This document shows, one piece after another, positions 22,276 to 34,780 of a DNA stretch of 64,000 nucleotides; the first letter of the stretch is position 1; the number at the start of each line of letters is the position of its first letter. Below the pieces are notes generated by a model, which was not told the DNA's origin, did not search any database, and worked only from the letters and a program-made list of their open reading frames with translations. The DNA is from Limnoperna fortunei (taxonomy: Eukaryota; Mollusca; Bivalvia; Mytilida; Modiolidae): contig OX104111.1 in NCBI GenBank assembly GCA_944474755.1, forward strand, positions 94,902,805-94,966,804, in the 5' to 3' direction. The position numbers and the translations under genes are program-made.

Positions 22276-24048
22276 ATGATACAAACACGATTAATAATAA
22301 TATTTCTAATCATCTGTCCATTGGTGTTTATGTCACCTGTTCGAAAAGAGGAGGAGAACAGCGAGACCTGCCGAGGGGATTATTGTTCCATGTTTGAAGG
22401 GATATGTAAGAATGGCGGAACATGTATAAGTAAAGGGTGCAAAGGAGAATGCAAGTGCACATCAGAATTTACAGGACACAACTGTGAAGTTCCAAATACA
22501 CCTTTGACAACCGAAGCCCCAAAACCGAAAAAGGAGAAAACAGAGGAGGAATCCAAAGCAAAGGATTTTAGCCTTATATTATCGTTGTTCCGTATACTGT
22601 CTGGTCCTCGAAGTAGACCGGAGGTTGATAATCATGTCAACAAACACACTGAAACTGTAACGGAAAGCGTTTCCAAAACCAATAAAAATACAGAAAATGA
22701 TAAAGGTTCTAGTGCTGTCGAGAGCAAGCGAGGTGATAGTTATCCATCTCGATTGGAATCCACATTAGAAAAGAAGGAAGTTTCTGTCGAAGTAGAGAAT
22801 AAAGAAAAACTTACCGACAAACAGAAAAATAATAATATGAAAGATGAGAACGTCGTAATAAAGCCGACAACGGTTCCAGATCACGTTTACAGCAGATCCA
22901 ACATAACAGACTCTACAAACGAAAAAATGCCTATGCATCGCCCTTTAGTTAGTCATGATAGTTTAACTCAAGCTAAATCTTCCAATTCTGAAATATCCAG
23001 GCAGTCTGCAAATTTGCATAATTTTGAAATAACGCAGTCCACGAACGATAATTCTGAGAAGGAGGTTAATCAGCCTTCCTCTTCTACAACAGTGCAAACT
23101 TTAAACGATAGTATTACTGGTACAAGCAAACTGAAGTCAAACATAGATGCATCGTTTAAGAATGGTTCTGCCGTATTTAACGCGAAAACAGGGCATGCCC
23201 TTCAAAATGTATTTCATGCACCTCGTGCACAATGGGAATCAGCTGCAGTAAAAACAACGTCAACTGAAATGAAACCTATTATTACAACGATCGAAGACAA
23301 GACGACAGCGTCAAACACAACTGTCGGTTCAGCACAAATTGTTAATGCTGGACATAAAGTATTGAGCTCTACAACCTTATCAAACCTGTACCTTTCTCAT
23401 ACCCTATTAAGTAGATCTCGAATATTTGTTTCGACCGTACCAAACAAATTTGAAAAGAACAACGATACATCAGCAAAATCTCAAGTGACAACACTCAACA
23501 CGCCAAGTGACTTTATTATTTCAGAACCAAGGACTGAAATTCAAAGTGTTAATACAAACAAGGAAATAGTCCAAAATTCAACTGACGAATTAATGGCCAC
23601 TTTTAATAATACGATGGATATACTACATGACATGAATACAACTGCGGAGGGTACAGAAACCTCTGTGATTGAGACAACACCAAAGCCTATATCAACATCG
23701 TCTATACAACTGAATCTGACCAAAGTGGAGGAAATTTGGAGTGCACAAAACTCAACGCAGGAAAGTGCTTCACACACATCCATTACAGACACACCAGTTA
23801 AAATACATGCAAAAGAAAATACAGAAGTCACCACTGTTTCGGCAACAAAGGTTACTTCATTCAATATAGAGACAAATCACACTGCTTTAATGTTAAATAA
23901 TGACGTCACTGCATCAACAGTTAACTCAAAGAAGACCGGGGGGAAAGCAAAAAATGGAATATTTCAAAAACGTAATTCAAATAAACCTGTTCAACCGCTT
24001 AGAAATGTAGACAGTATTTTGAGAGAAAAACAAAACGATTCACCGTGA
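22276..24048 (+). CDS. Secreted Ser/Thr-rich protein with one 8-Cys EGF-like module
   Basis: A 590-residue single coding exon. A hydrophobic signal peptide covers about residues 1-19. An EGF-like module follows at 32-70 with cysteines at 32, 37, 44, 50, 55, 59, 61 and 70; the C-x-C-x8-C ending with a TGHNC turn is the EGF signature. Two extra cysteines bracket CRGDYC, placing an integrin-type RGD tripeptide in a small loop. Residues 71-590 are low-complexity, rich in Ser, Thr, Asn and Lys with many N-x-S/T sites, suggesting a heavily glycosylated extended stalk. No membrane anchor is seen. A splice acceptor (tttcag, 22235-22236) lies just upstream, so a 5' UTR exon probably exists. The exact role is unknown; extracellular adhesion or matrix is a reasonable inference. 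A paralogous module occurs at 34781-35233. Confidence 0.85.
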   Translation: MIQTRLIIIFLIICPLVFMSPVRKEEENSETCRGDYCSMFEGICKNGGTCISKGCKGECKCTSEFTGHNCEVPNTPLTTEAPKPKKEKTEEESKAKDFSLILSLFRILSGPRSRPEVDNHVNKHTETVTESVSKTNKNTENDKGSSAVESKRGDSYPSRLESTLEKKEVSVEVENKEKLTDKQKNNNMKDENVVIKPTTVPDHVYSRSNITDSTNEKMPMHRPLVSHDSLTQAKSSNSEISRQSANLHNFEITQSTNDNSEKEVNQPSSSTTVQTLNDSITGTSKLKSNIDASFKNGSAVFNAKTGHALQNVFHAPRAQWESAAVKTTSTEMKPIITTIEDKTTASNTTVGSAQIVNAGHKVLSSTTLSNLYLSHTLLSRSRIFVSTVPNKFEKNNDTSAKSQVTTLNTPSDFIISEPRTEIQSVNTNKEIVQNSTDELMATFNNTMDILHDMNTTAEGTETSVIETTPKPISTSSIQLNLTKVEEIWSAQNSTQESASHTSITDTPVKIHAKENTEVTTVSATKVTSFNIETNHTALMLNNDVTASTVNSKKTGGKAKNGIFQKRNSNKPVQPLRNVDSILREKQNDSP

Positions 24049-24538
24049 ATGTCTTAGACTAATTGGTTTGTTTCTTGGATCTATGAAATCGACGATATTG
24101 TGTAATAGACTGGTTAGCAAACACCAGCACACAATTTGTTTTGTAATCTGTGATATAATTTAATGACTTAATGACATATAACAGAAATAATTATTATACA
24201 AAAAGATCATAGACAATACTCGTTTATCTTGTGTATGTCTAGCGGGCCTAGACTACATTTGTAGATGAATTGCATGTTTTATTCATTACACATTTCATCT
24301 TTGGAATCTATTTTTTTTCAAATCTGTGCAATCACTGGTTAGTATTGTACAATTAATTATTATATAACAGTCTGTAAAAATATAGAATACATCGTCGGGC
24401 AGTTTATATGTATGTACTTGCGCTCTTACTTGTTAACGTAAGATTTTTTTGTAAATTTTTAAACCAAATACTATTTCCATTATTAAAATTGTATTTGAAT
24501 TACGGTACGAAAGTACATGTACATAATGTGTCACTTGC

Positions 24539-24544
24539 AATAAA
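24539..24544 (+). terminator. Candidate polyadenylation signal of the 590-residue EGF gene
   Basis: An aataaa lies about 490 bases after the stop codon in otherwise AT-rich 3' sequence. Confidence 0.45.
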
Positions 24545-26569
24545 TGTATAATTATCTACAGCTTTATGGTCATAACACTATGTATCAGTTATTTCGTAGT
24601 TAATTACATATTCGTGCAAAGATATTTCTTAGTTTTGACATTATTCATCAATAATTTAGCATTAAATCTTCTTACTTTTATACCGATAATTGAAAAATGC
24701 TAATGTAAAAGTCACCTTTTTCCCTGGATAATGTCATTGTACTTTTAATGAGGTAATGTGTATTTAAACAATTATGTTAGTTTTAAACATGTGCTCAAAA
24801 TGCTATAGGTAACTGTATAGTAGGTGAATTTGTTATACGGTAGTTTATATTGTTGCGGGCAGCAATCATTAAAACATTGTTTCAAACCTTAACTGTTTTC
24901 TTTTTATTATTTAACAGAACCTTCAAGTTGTGTATTCACAAATTTGATAAACAATTAGGATATCAAATGCAGAATGGAACCAGAAACGATACTATTTAAA
25001 GCACGCCGTGCTGTATTTTTAAAATTAATTCATACATAGATATCTTAGCATCGGTCATCCTTGTTTAACACCTTTCTGTTGTATAATTGATCATTGACAG
25101 AAGAAATTGGTCTTTGTATATAAAAGGAAGTTTGTTAAACTTTTTAAAAGATTCAAATACAAAAGCAATAATTTCTCCCACATTTCCCCCACTGATTAGA
25201 TTTATACTCGTAAGAATGCGTTATATCGAAGTTAAAGTTAAAGTAGATCTTTTTGAATAAGTATTTAACATTTTATATTAAACCATTATTGCTTTATGAC
25301 ATTAAACATTTAAAATACCAATACAAATGGAGGGATTCGTCGATGATTTTTACAGCGTACTCATGAACATGCAATAAAATATCATATAATTATGACTTAG
25401 TCGTGGTTCATTTTGATAATGTTGTGCATTAATATTGGTGTTAAATAGACAAAATGAGTATTTGGTGTTCTAATTAACTGTGTGCACTACCGATGAAACT
25501 CGGTCAAAGTATATACTCGTTTCTTAAATGGTGGAATATTTGATATCAGTGACATGTTTTTATTTTAATGTCACATAATAAAAATCTGTAAATTAATTGA
25601 TTAAGACAAACACATAAGTAATTTGCATACAAGTAAAACAGTTGTATAGTTGTAGCCATCTACGTTTGGTATATCAAGAGAACTAATTATGTTTAAATGT
25701 TCGTAGTCCTTATTGTTTAATTGAAAATTACAATTTAAAAAGTTGCCGGAATTAAAGGGCTTTACCCGTCAGGCCATTTTATCAATTATAAAAAATGTAA
25801 CAAAAATATAAAATCTTTTTTTTAAATTGTAAAATTGATAATTGAAGGTAATAATAAAATACCGAACACCGAGGAAACTGTCAACAAAGACAATCCACAA
25901 ATCAAAGTCCGAGAAACCGGCAAACTCCAGAACAAACAACCAAAAATATAGTAACTCCAGCCGTTGTTTTTTTTTTTGCATATTTACAGTGGTGTATTTG
26001 TAAACAAGACACGGGAAGAGGTGTAATAGGTTAATTTATAGCTTTTACAGTATATGTAATTGTGTCTGTTGAAGTTGTCTGTGTCATTTACCTAGTTATA
26101 ATTAGTATGCAAATTATTACTGGGCCCTGCCTTAGCATTTTTCTTTCACACGATCAAATAATGTCATAAATTTCGATGTTGTACTTTATTGGATATTTGC
26201 ATTTCGTATAATACTCGGGAAACTAAAAATATCTAATATAAAATGGGAAAACATATTCCTTATTATTATGGAGTGTCGTGTATGCCATGATATATGCTCA
26301 CGATCGTGACATGTTTATTTTCAGCCTATTGCCATATGAAAAATATACGGACGTTTTGTATCTTAAATACATATATTCCATAAAAGTAAGGATGATTTTT
26401 CAACCTTAATGTAATGAAAAAATAATACTTTCCGAATGTGCTGAGACTTGAGGAATTATTTGATGTAATTGATATAGTACAGAGTAAAAAAGAAAACATA
26501 TATAAGTCTTATTCTCACCACGGTATGGCAAAAAAAGCCTCCAACAACTGATGCATACACAGGCTGTTA
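24545..26569. other. Gene-free AT-rich region with a short repeat relic
   Basis: No gene is seen. Around 25850-25930, aataccgaacaccgaggaaa followed by a run of short caaa-rich phrases resembles an interspersed repeat I recall from mussel genomes; that match is from memory only. Confidence 0.4.
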
Positions 26570-26862
26570 CGACGGCTTATTCGTGCCAAACAACAAATAG
26601 AAAAAAATTCTTATTTCGTTTGAACGGGTTATTTAATCGTTACAAAGATCTAATTAATCGTTTGAACGGTTTCGTTACAACGATTTAATAAATCGTTACA
26701 ACAATTTAGTAAATCGTTTGAACGGTTGATTAAATCGTTCGAACGGTTTATTTAATAAACCGTTCAAACGAATTAATAAATCGTTGAACCGATTTAATAA
26801 ACCGTTCAAACGAAATCAGATTTTTTATATATTTTTTGTTTAGCACGAATAAGCGGTCGTAG
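26570..26862. mobile_element. Fold-back element with TCGTTTGAACG-type core
   Basis: The outer inverted arms are gacggcttattcgtgccaaa at the left and a near complement ending cacgaataagcggtc at the right. They enclose an inner palindrome-rich core in which variants of aaatcgtttgaacggttt recur seven or more times in both orientations. About 290 bp, non-coding; the minus-strand frame over it is repeat-derived. Confidence 0.75.
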
Positions 26863-28688
26863 GCTGTAGATGTCACAATCATATATTTTTTTTCAATGAA
26901 AAGGTTACTGTCATTATTTGGTATGTTACCTCGTACAATTTTAAAGCGTTTTATCGTTCGTTTCAAGTGATTTTCTTTGTTAAATTTAATTTGTGACTGT
27001 TCGTGGCTGTTTCAAAAGACAATATAGTATAAACATTGTTCAATTAACCATTTATTAAAATATCTTGACACCTAATTCCTATATTTATTTTCATTCACTT
27101 GGTCGCTCAAAATGTACCTAATTTTCAATGACGTTGCCAACGTCATTTGACAACGGCCTCTTAATTATTTGGGTATTGGGGAAACTATTAACATTTTTTG
27201 CTCTGACTCGGGCACCAAGTTTCGTTGAGTAATGGGAGACCCCTCAAAACGAGCGAAATCATTTCACTAATATCACATTAAATTTTCGGGGTGTCATGTC
27301 AGATAAAATTTTTCGCAAATTTAGAAACCCCGAAGGGTATTCAAGGAAACTCACAAACACCCATAAAATAGTCCAGAAATGGGCTTTGCACAATCAGCTG
27401 AAAAATATCCAATACATTTAACAAACTATATAAATAAATTTATTTATCAATTCTGTATGAAACTGCTTTTTGAAAGCAGCTCTAATATCTAAATTCCATT
27501 GAAAATAATAAATCCACTGTCCATGCTACAAATCGGTGCAGCCAAATATCAAAATAAGAACTAAATTCCTCTCCCTCAGTCAAAGGTCATTTACAGAGCC
27601 GTTGTCATTTATATCTTCAGATTGTCCTTGATAGTTATTGACAAGGTTACATAAATGGCCTAAGAAACTATGTCATCTATTAAAGGAGGTGAGACACTTC
27701 CGTCTGAAGCGGATTGGATGCAATTATTTGTTATACTGAACATGTAGATATTTTGTTTAACATTGTGAGATTGTTTCCCGAATGTCATTAATTACGATTT
27801 AGCCGTCGGTCAGTTATTTAAATAGTTTACTCCACCACAGTTCATCCTTAAAATCGTACAATAAATATTAAATACGAGAGGACAACGATGAACATGATTG
27901 ATTGATTTGATATTTGCTTAACGTCAAGCGTAGGGGAACATGATATCGTACCAATGAGGTTCGACCCCATTTAAGCTTACCTTAACTTATTAATGTTATG
28001 AACTAATGCCATACGTTATTTTAGTGGGTTTTTTTTTGTTCATCGCAACCCCTTTGAAGGGTATAACAAAACATTACATTTTGAATAATTAAAAAACGCA
28101 ACTGTGCCGTTGCAGTACAATTCGAAACACATTTATAAAAGAAATATATGTAACTGTTAACAAAAGCAAATTTAGATTTGTTCGCTCTATAAGCAAATAC
28201 AGCATGTGATACGATTTTCGTATGTACAGTGTAATATTTATAAAATACAATAAGATTCACATAAGATGAGTATTTCGTTCGGAAAACTAGTGACTAGAGG
28301 AATGACGATTCTAAACTTCTGTAAATATATTTATCTCACTAGAATATTAATAATAATTTCATTTATAGAAATTTTTATATTAACCCGTGCTTTCTTTCAA
28401 TGACTAAGATGTTTAACGTGCCGCTACATTTCATTATGTCACAGTGAACGTGCTTAAATTTGTTATAAATGAATTGTACGAGAATACTGACCTTTTATTT
28501 GCTAGAAATATATTTTCTAACAAATGGAAGAAAAAAACATCGTCATTGGGAAACGCCACCTTTGATGTAATAATATTACTACGCGGAACCCTTACGATTT
28601 GTTTGTTGATCTTTTTTTTTTTTCAAAATGCAAAATTACAAAACTATAATTGTTGAGTTTATTCCGTGTCTGAATTTATTTATAAGAT
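26863..28688. other. Gene-free region
   Basis: No exon or mobile-element ends were recognised. A small inverted motif (ttttcggggtgtc / gaaaccccgaagg) lies near 27285-27340. Confidence 0.35.
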
Positions 28689-28865
28689 TTACCTACAAAA
28701 ATATTTTCTCCATCGATTGATAACAAAATGTCCGTTGTGCTTTGCGGATTATACAATTCGCAAAACGAAAACTGCCGTTGTGCACTCTAATACGCGGATT
28801 GTACAATGTGCAAAAAGAAAATTGTGTTATCCCTCGATCGATGCAGAAAATATTTGTTGTAGTTA
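28689..28865. mobile_element. Fold-back MITE family A, copy 1
   Basis: The left end ctacaaaaatattttctcca followed by tcgattgataacaaaat is complemented at the right end by attgtgttatccctcgatcg and a tattt-ttgtagttaa terminus. The centre has the inverted pair gcggattatacaattcgcaa / gcggattgtacaatgtgcaa. Copies at 53024-53158 and 57528-57816 share the termini and the central gcacat/atgtgc blocks. Confidence 0.75.
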
Positions 28866-28954
28866 ATCAATCAAAAGCATCATGTCAGACGGGTGCCAAA
28901 ATAAATTTCAGTTTTAAATCAGCTCGTATTATGGCTGAAACACAATCATAATAT

Positions 28955-30640
28955 ATAAATTCAGCCACCATTGAAGGAATGGGGAAGCGAAACTTAAAAC
29001 CATTTTGGAAAAATATAAAGTCTTAAAGACAAGACAACATTGGAGTATCGCCACTTCAAAGAGATGGTCACTTAGTAACAGACAACACAGAGAAAGCAGA
29101 GACCTATGAGACACTATACCATCAAGATACATCAACATCGAGATACATTAAAAAATGAATCCCTGCACTACAAATAAGAGAGAAAGGAGTATCAGAATTG
29201 TTAAAGTCTCTGTCAACATCCAAAGGGTCAGGACCAGACAACCGATCGCCGACCGAGTACTCGAAGAATGTGCTGCAGCCATAACAAAACTATATCAAAG
29301 ATCAATTGATGCTGGAGAACTACTATTCCACTGGAAAAATGCCAACATTTCCTGTATATATAAAAAGGGTGCTAAACATGCAGAGGAAAACTATCGACAG
29401 GTTTCTCTAACATCTGTTCCATGCAAACTATTAGAACACATCATCTGCAAACATATACTTAACAACTAGGGAAAAAATCTTGACTTAACTAAACCACGGA
29501 TTCAGATCTGGATTCTCCTGCGAAACACAACTACTAGTTACCATGGACGATCTTATTTAATCCTATGACAAGGCCAAACAGGTCGACATAGCAATCTTGG
29601 ATTTCACCAAAGCTTTTGACCCAGTCGCGTACAAGACGTCACGGCATATACTAGACCAAAATGGTGTAAGAGAAGGACACTTACTAAATTGGCTAGAAAA
29701 CTTCATAACAAAGAGAATAATGAGGAGTCGCTCTTGAGGGAACATTCTCAAAAGAAGTCACCAAAGGAGCCCCTTTGTATTTCTCTGCCACGTCAATGAT
29801 TTACCCGACAATGTATAATCCAAAGGCAGACTATGTGCGGACAACTGCCTGCTTTACAGGAAAATAAGCAACATAAATCACCACCCCATACTTCAACAAG
29901 AAAGACCTTAAACATCGTGAAAAATGGACAACAGACTGGGGATGATGTTTAAGATGTTTAAAGTTAAGAAGTGTTATATACATTGTACTGATAATAAAGC
30001 AAAACCTCCATAAATTCTACAAACTTAACAATCGCATCCTAGAGCAAGTCAACACTCATCCATATCTAGGACTAAAAAAATCCAAAGACCTCAAATGGAG
30101 TATCCATATCAACAACATTAGTAAAGAAGCCAGTTCAACACTAGGATTCCTGACAAGAAACAACACTGTCCAAAATTAAGTATGTCGTAAAAATGCTCTG
30201 TACTCGAATATAGCGGCATATTAGAAAAGAAAGAAAGAAATAAACCAACTAGAACGAATCTAGCGAAGAGGAGCTCGTTTCATCAACAAGGACTATAAAT
30301 CAAGAGAGGAGGGCTTGTAGCTAAAATGGCACAGGAATTAGAGCTGTTGTCGCTTGAAGACCGGCGCAAACAACAGAGACTTTTTTTCTCGTATAAGGTG
30401 GTGGAGGGGCAAATGCCAGCTATACCAGCAAAAGAATATATTTGTTCACAAATGGAAATGCCAGATCCGGTCCAAACAATGCCCAAACTGTGATATAAAA
30501 ACATTATCTTTAGACAATGACGTCAAACAACAAGATTGTCATCGTTACTACAGCAAGAACACATTTATACAAAAACTTGTATTTTCACAAGAACATCAAT
30601 TGACTGGAACAACTTAAGTTATTAGTTTCAAAGGCGTTGC
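28955..30640 (+). pseudogene. Non-LTR retrotransposon (LINE) reverse transcriptase, dead copy
   Basis: Stretches in shifting frames match a LINE reverse transcriptase in order: SKGSGPDN; YRQVSLTSVPCKLLEHIICK (about 29390-29450); VDIAILDFTKAFDPV with the DFxKAFD catalytic block (29600-29620); LCADNCLLYR (about 29830-29860), where the usual FADD has become CADN; and a thumb/C-terminal segment RSSFHQQ-like then LVAKMAQELELLSLEDRRKQ. Many stops and frameshifts separate the pieces, and the second catalytic aspartate is lost, so it cannot be active. CR1- or Jockey-like clades are the best guess. The short intact frames at 29155-29469 and 30354-30617 are pieces of it or shadows. Confidence 0.85.
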
Positions 30641-32736
30641 AATTTTCAAGACAGCCATCCACTCCTGCTGTCAAATCGACTAAATTAAACGCGTATTAGC
30701 ACCGTTGTATTAAAGAACATCAGAGATCCTACGACGTATCCTTACAGATACAGACAGAATCAGGGTGGAAATTTGGGTGTCAAATTTGGCTACAAATAAA
30801 CTTACATTTAACCAGGAAAAAATCTCCTCTTGCTAAACCTAACACTTTTCACACAGTGAATCATTATTTCATACAAATCCATCGAATAGGTTTGGAGAAA
30901 TGTGGATTTATGTCTGGCTGATTAAGGGGCTATGAACTCTGCATAAGACAGGATTACACAAGTATAATTTTCTGATAAACATTAATGTCTGAACTGTAAA
31001 CTTATACTATTTTGCAAACCTTACATTAAATCTATAAAATGTTACAATGAAATGTGAAAATACAAGGTTTGGTTAAAAAGTATTCATAGATTAATATTAA
31101 TGTAAATTTTGTTTATCTTATTGCACGGTACTTCCAACTGAAAAAAAAACTCTTTAAATTTTGAGCAAATGTTTTTATTTGTCTTTTTTATTGACTTGAA
31201 AATATACCAGCTTGTTGTTTGTTGATGGTTGCAATAATTAGACGAATTATATTATTATCTAAATAAAGACCTACAGATTCTACTTAATTCACCTTAATCT
31301 ATGAAAGGCTTATTAAAATTGTATGTTTTATCATCAGAAGAATACTTACCAACTTTAAAACCTTAAAAACTGTGACAATACCAAATAAAGTAAAAACTAA
31401 ATAGTGATAATTGTCAGGAAAACAAGCCTCAAGAGCCATGTGAACAGGACGGGTTTGCTTCATCGTTAACCAATTACATGGATTGTTTGAATAGAAACTA
31501 AGGATAATATCTATGTAAAGATGATTCTTTAAGCTTTCTAAATGGTATATGATTTAAAATGTGACACTTACCACATGCTGAAAAAACCCATGTTTTTGCA
31601 CTTTAATTAACTGTGTAGGTAACTAATGTAATATCATTTTTGTAAAGCTTTAAGTATTATCCTGACATAGATATTATCTTTAAATATCTATTAAAACAAG
31701 CCAGATAATTGGCTCTTTATGAATTACTAGTGAATTCTACCCTGACTATGAATTAGCCGTTTAGAGAAGAGAACTTTAAATGAACTCATTGAAGTGACTG
31801 ATAACTGTATATTATAAAAGAGAATCCAATTGCAATGTTGCAGTTTGAGTTTGAATCAAATTTTTTAAATTTTTTATACCCAATTAAAAAAAACGATGGT
31901 AAAATTAAATAGCATCTTTGACAAATGTGAATCTTTTCGACAAAATCGATTTACAGTTGGTACTACCAAAATAAGTCCGGATTTGTTAGCGTATCTAGAA
32001 TTTCGGCTCTTGTTGTTCAGTATGTTTCCGTGCTTTTTCCTAACAAAACAAACGATGTACGTCAGCACTGTTGACGTGCATACTAGACGTCCGACCATAG
32101 TGGTTAACTCTTTGGAGAGTGCCATGCCCTTTATATGATAATTATATTAACTTAAATACCTTGAACATCGTGGATGATGAAATGTTTGCTTTAAGTCCTC
32201 AATTATTTCCAGCCTAATTAAAAACTGGCCTTTACATTTTTACATTTTGCGTGTGCGCAAAAAGGAAATATCAAGATAAAATTAAATTTAAATTAGATTG
32301 GAAAACAAAAACGTACAGAGTAAAAATGCAAGGCTTAATTTTAATTCGATTGATTATTTTCTCTCCAATTGACTTTTGAAAAATGTTGTATTAATCAGTT
32401 ACCACTATTAGCATTACCAAATTTTGTACATTCCGACATCGATGAAAACTAAAAATTGAGCCTTCGAATTAAATGTTTATTAAATAAAATGGCTCCTATA
32501 TTAGTTTAGTCATCTGTAATTAAATTCTTTATAATCATTTTTTGATTGACGTATGATTTTATGGGCTGTTGAGCGTGCATTAGTAAAACAAAAATAATGT
32601 AAATTTGTCAGCAGACGACAATCGTACACATTCTTTAAAACTCCTACAATTTCCGTTGCTGGTGGTTCCACAATTTAACATTTATTTAATTATGCATACG
32701 TTTGGTAAATATCGACAGTTTTATATATACATGTAC
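30641..32736. other. Gene-free AT-rich region
   Basis: About 2.1 kb with only weak overlapping frames at 31874-32138 on both strands, none with a recognisable domain. Confidence 0.4.
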
Positions 32737-32855
32737 ATGGGTGTTTCCATATCGCACCCCATATCCACCAGAGACAGAAATATCCTGAGGGCTTTGCCCG
32801 AGGTAAAGGGTTGATACATAAAGTTGATATTTGGGTGCGATATGGAAACACCCAT
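32737..32855. mobile_element. Short fold-back MITE, 23-bp perfect arms
   Basis: The sequence atgggtgtttccatatcgca followed by ccc at 32737-32759 is perfectly complemented at 32833-32855. The interior holds a smaller ctgagggctttgcccgagg palindrome, like the GC-rich loops of the elements at 4137 and 15699. Confidence 0.8.
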
Positions 32856-33297
32856 ATAATATTCTGTTAGATGTATTTAAACCCGCGATTAATGCGTTTC
32901 ATTTTGTTGTTAGGAATAAAATTAATACATTTTTTAATTGATATTAAAATTCGTGGTGAATATCACAATTGATGTCACCTGTGTTTTCTGAGCTTATACT
33001 GTATCGTTGTATATTTGTTTTATTTATACGTCTTGCTCGTAGTTTAACTCGAACTTTTTGATATTTGGTACTTGATGAGTGTTATGCAGTTAATGTGCGT
33101 TTTAGTCGTCTTTTTACAGTGCTTTTGTATTTGGTACTTTTCGTATTCGGAACAGTGTTCGTGTGTACTTGTTCTACACACTCCTTTTTCTCAATTACCT
33201 TAATTATCATTAGATAAACGTGTTGTTTTCTACACATACAATAACAAGCATTATCTGCAGCAACCTTTATCAATATTGGTTCGTCATTATACATTTC

Positions 33298-33490
33298 AAG
33301 AGGCCTCGGTGGCCGAGTAGACATCGACTCTTGAACACGTGCCTGTTAATACCGAGGTTGCGGGTTCAAGCCTTACTACTCGACTTCTCAACCTTAAATG
33401 CCAAGTATTGCCAGTTTTCTTGTCGGAGATCGGGCATTGTTTTCAAAAGGAAAGTAATTGTCCCAAACACAATAAAAACCATGAACGCAC
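33298..33490 (+). mobile_element. Diverged tRNA-derived SINE
   Basis: The head ggcctcggtggccgagtag and the B box gttgcgggttcaagcctta are clear. The core tattgccagttttcttgtc and caataaaaaccatgaacg are recognisable but degraded, and the tail is lost. Confidence 0.78.
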
Positions 33491-34600
33491 ATAGATTCTT
33501 AGGAAGAGTCAACAGTGTCTGTCTCTTATAATAATCCTATATTATACATAAACAAGTTGATATCATCGACAATTTACGGAATTTAAACATTTTTGATCAA
33601 TAAATACCACACTTTTATAAATTAATAATTTATTATTAGAATACAACAGGACAAAACAAAACAGGAAAATTAGCAATACCATCTGCATGCTTTACGGCTC
33701 CGAGGACAAAACTAGCACAAAGCAGGCATCTGTTACATGACAAATGTGTTTATCCAACTTTTGTCAAGGTATGTTATTGAAACAATTTCAGAAATTGGAG
33801 TTCATGATATTACAAAACATGCTTAAACAGTAAGAAGTTGTTAACAATATATTTTTTCAGATTTTTTTAAATTTAATTGTTTGTATGCAAAAAACCAGAT
33901 TGCTTCCGTGCTTAAACTCGTTTATTTGCGTGAGGAGAAGTGAGGTGATACGAGAATAAATCGCTTTAAATTCGATTGAAGTTCTGAACAAGTATTACGG
34001 ATAATAGTTCCATTAACTTTCAGTGGATTTAGAAATATTTGTTCTTATTTCATGACGATTTTTTTGTTAATTAAGTATGGACAATGTACATTGATAGCGA
34101 TATAGAAATTATTTTTGCAGCAAACTGCACCTTTTGACGAGAATATTACGTTTTGTTTTAAAATCAAATATCGTGTGTTACACCGCTTCCTTCGAAAATT
34201 TTCCTCTTCCTAAAAAGTTCTAGATACAGTTATTTTAACTTACATTCCTGAGGTGCGGGCTGAGCGTTTTAAAAGAATTGAATAATATGATATTTTGACT
34301 TCAGTTATTGCCATTAACAAACTTTATTAGTTGTTATTGAAGACTAATTTCATCTTTTTATTAACTTTTTTTCATTTGTTTACTTTATTTCTTTTGTATA
34401 TATATAGAAATTCTTTTTTTTACACTATGGACATACTGTTCCCAATAACATACCACTGATTTATTGTTTTAAAGTTGTATCGTGAAAAAAAAAATGTTTC
34501 CGATAAATAATGTTAATTTTGTCAGGTATGAATAATAGCAAAAACTATTAATAACAAACCTAAGGGTGACACATCTCATTCATATTAAGGCATACTGGTG
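33491..34600. other. Gene-free AT-rich region
   Basis: About 1.1 kb between a SINE and the second EGF gene's promoter; no feature was recognised. Confidence 0.4.
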
Positions 34601-34602
34601 CG

Positions 34603-34610
34603 TATATAAA
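34603..34610 (+). promoter_or_regulatory. Candidate TATA box of the second EGF gene
   Basis: tatataaa lies about 30 bases before a plausible transcription start. A possible donor (cagttg|gtagga near 34657) and an acceptor at 34750-34751 would give a short first intron in the 5' UTR. This is inference from spacing only. Confidence 0.35.
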
Positions 34611-34780
34611 TTTGAGGTCGACATTGGTTGTTACAGTTTACGTAATTCTCCAGTTGGTAGGACGTGTGATTGAATGAACAGTTCTATTTTCTTTCAATAC
34701 ACATCTTAACTTACGTCAATAGTAAACAAAACACTGTTTATATTTGTTTAGGAATACAGTGTGGATTAACGTGCTGTATC

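Noticed and set aside
23541..23864. 107-codon minus-strand frame
   Set aside because: Antisense shadow of the Ser/Thr-rich region of the 590-residue EGF protein.
28666..28951. Two plus-strand frames of 66-69 codons
   Set aside because: They run through the inverted arms of the fold-back MITE.
31874..32138. Overlapping frames of about 80 codons on both strands
   Set aside because: No recognisable domain, no splice context, and both strands open at once, as happens by chance.
34670..34780. Upstream ATG extension of the second EGF protein
   Set aside because: It would cross a likely splice acceptor at 34750 and bury the signal peptide behind 37 residues; the ATG at 34781 gives a normal secretory start.
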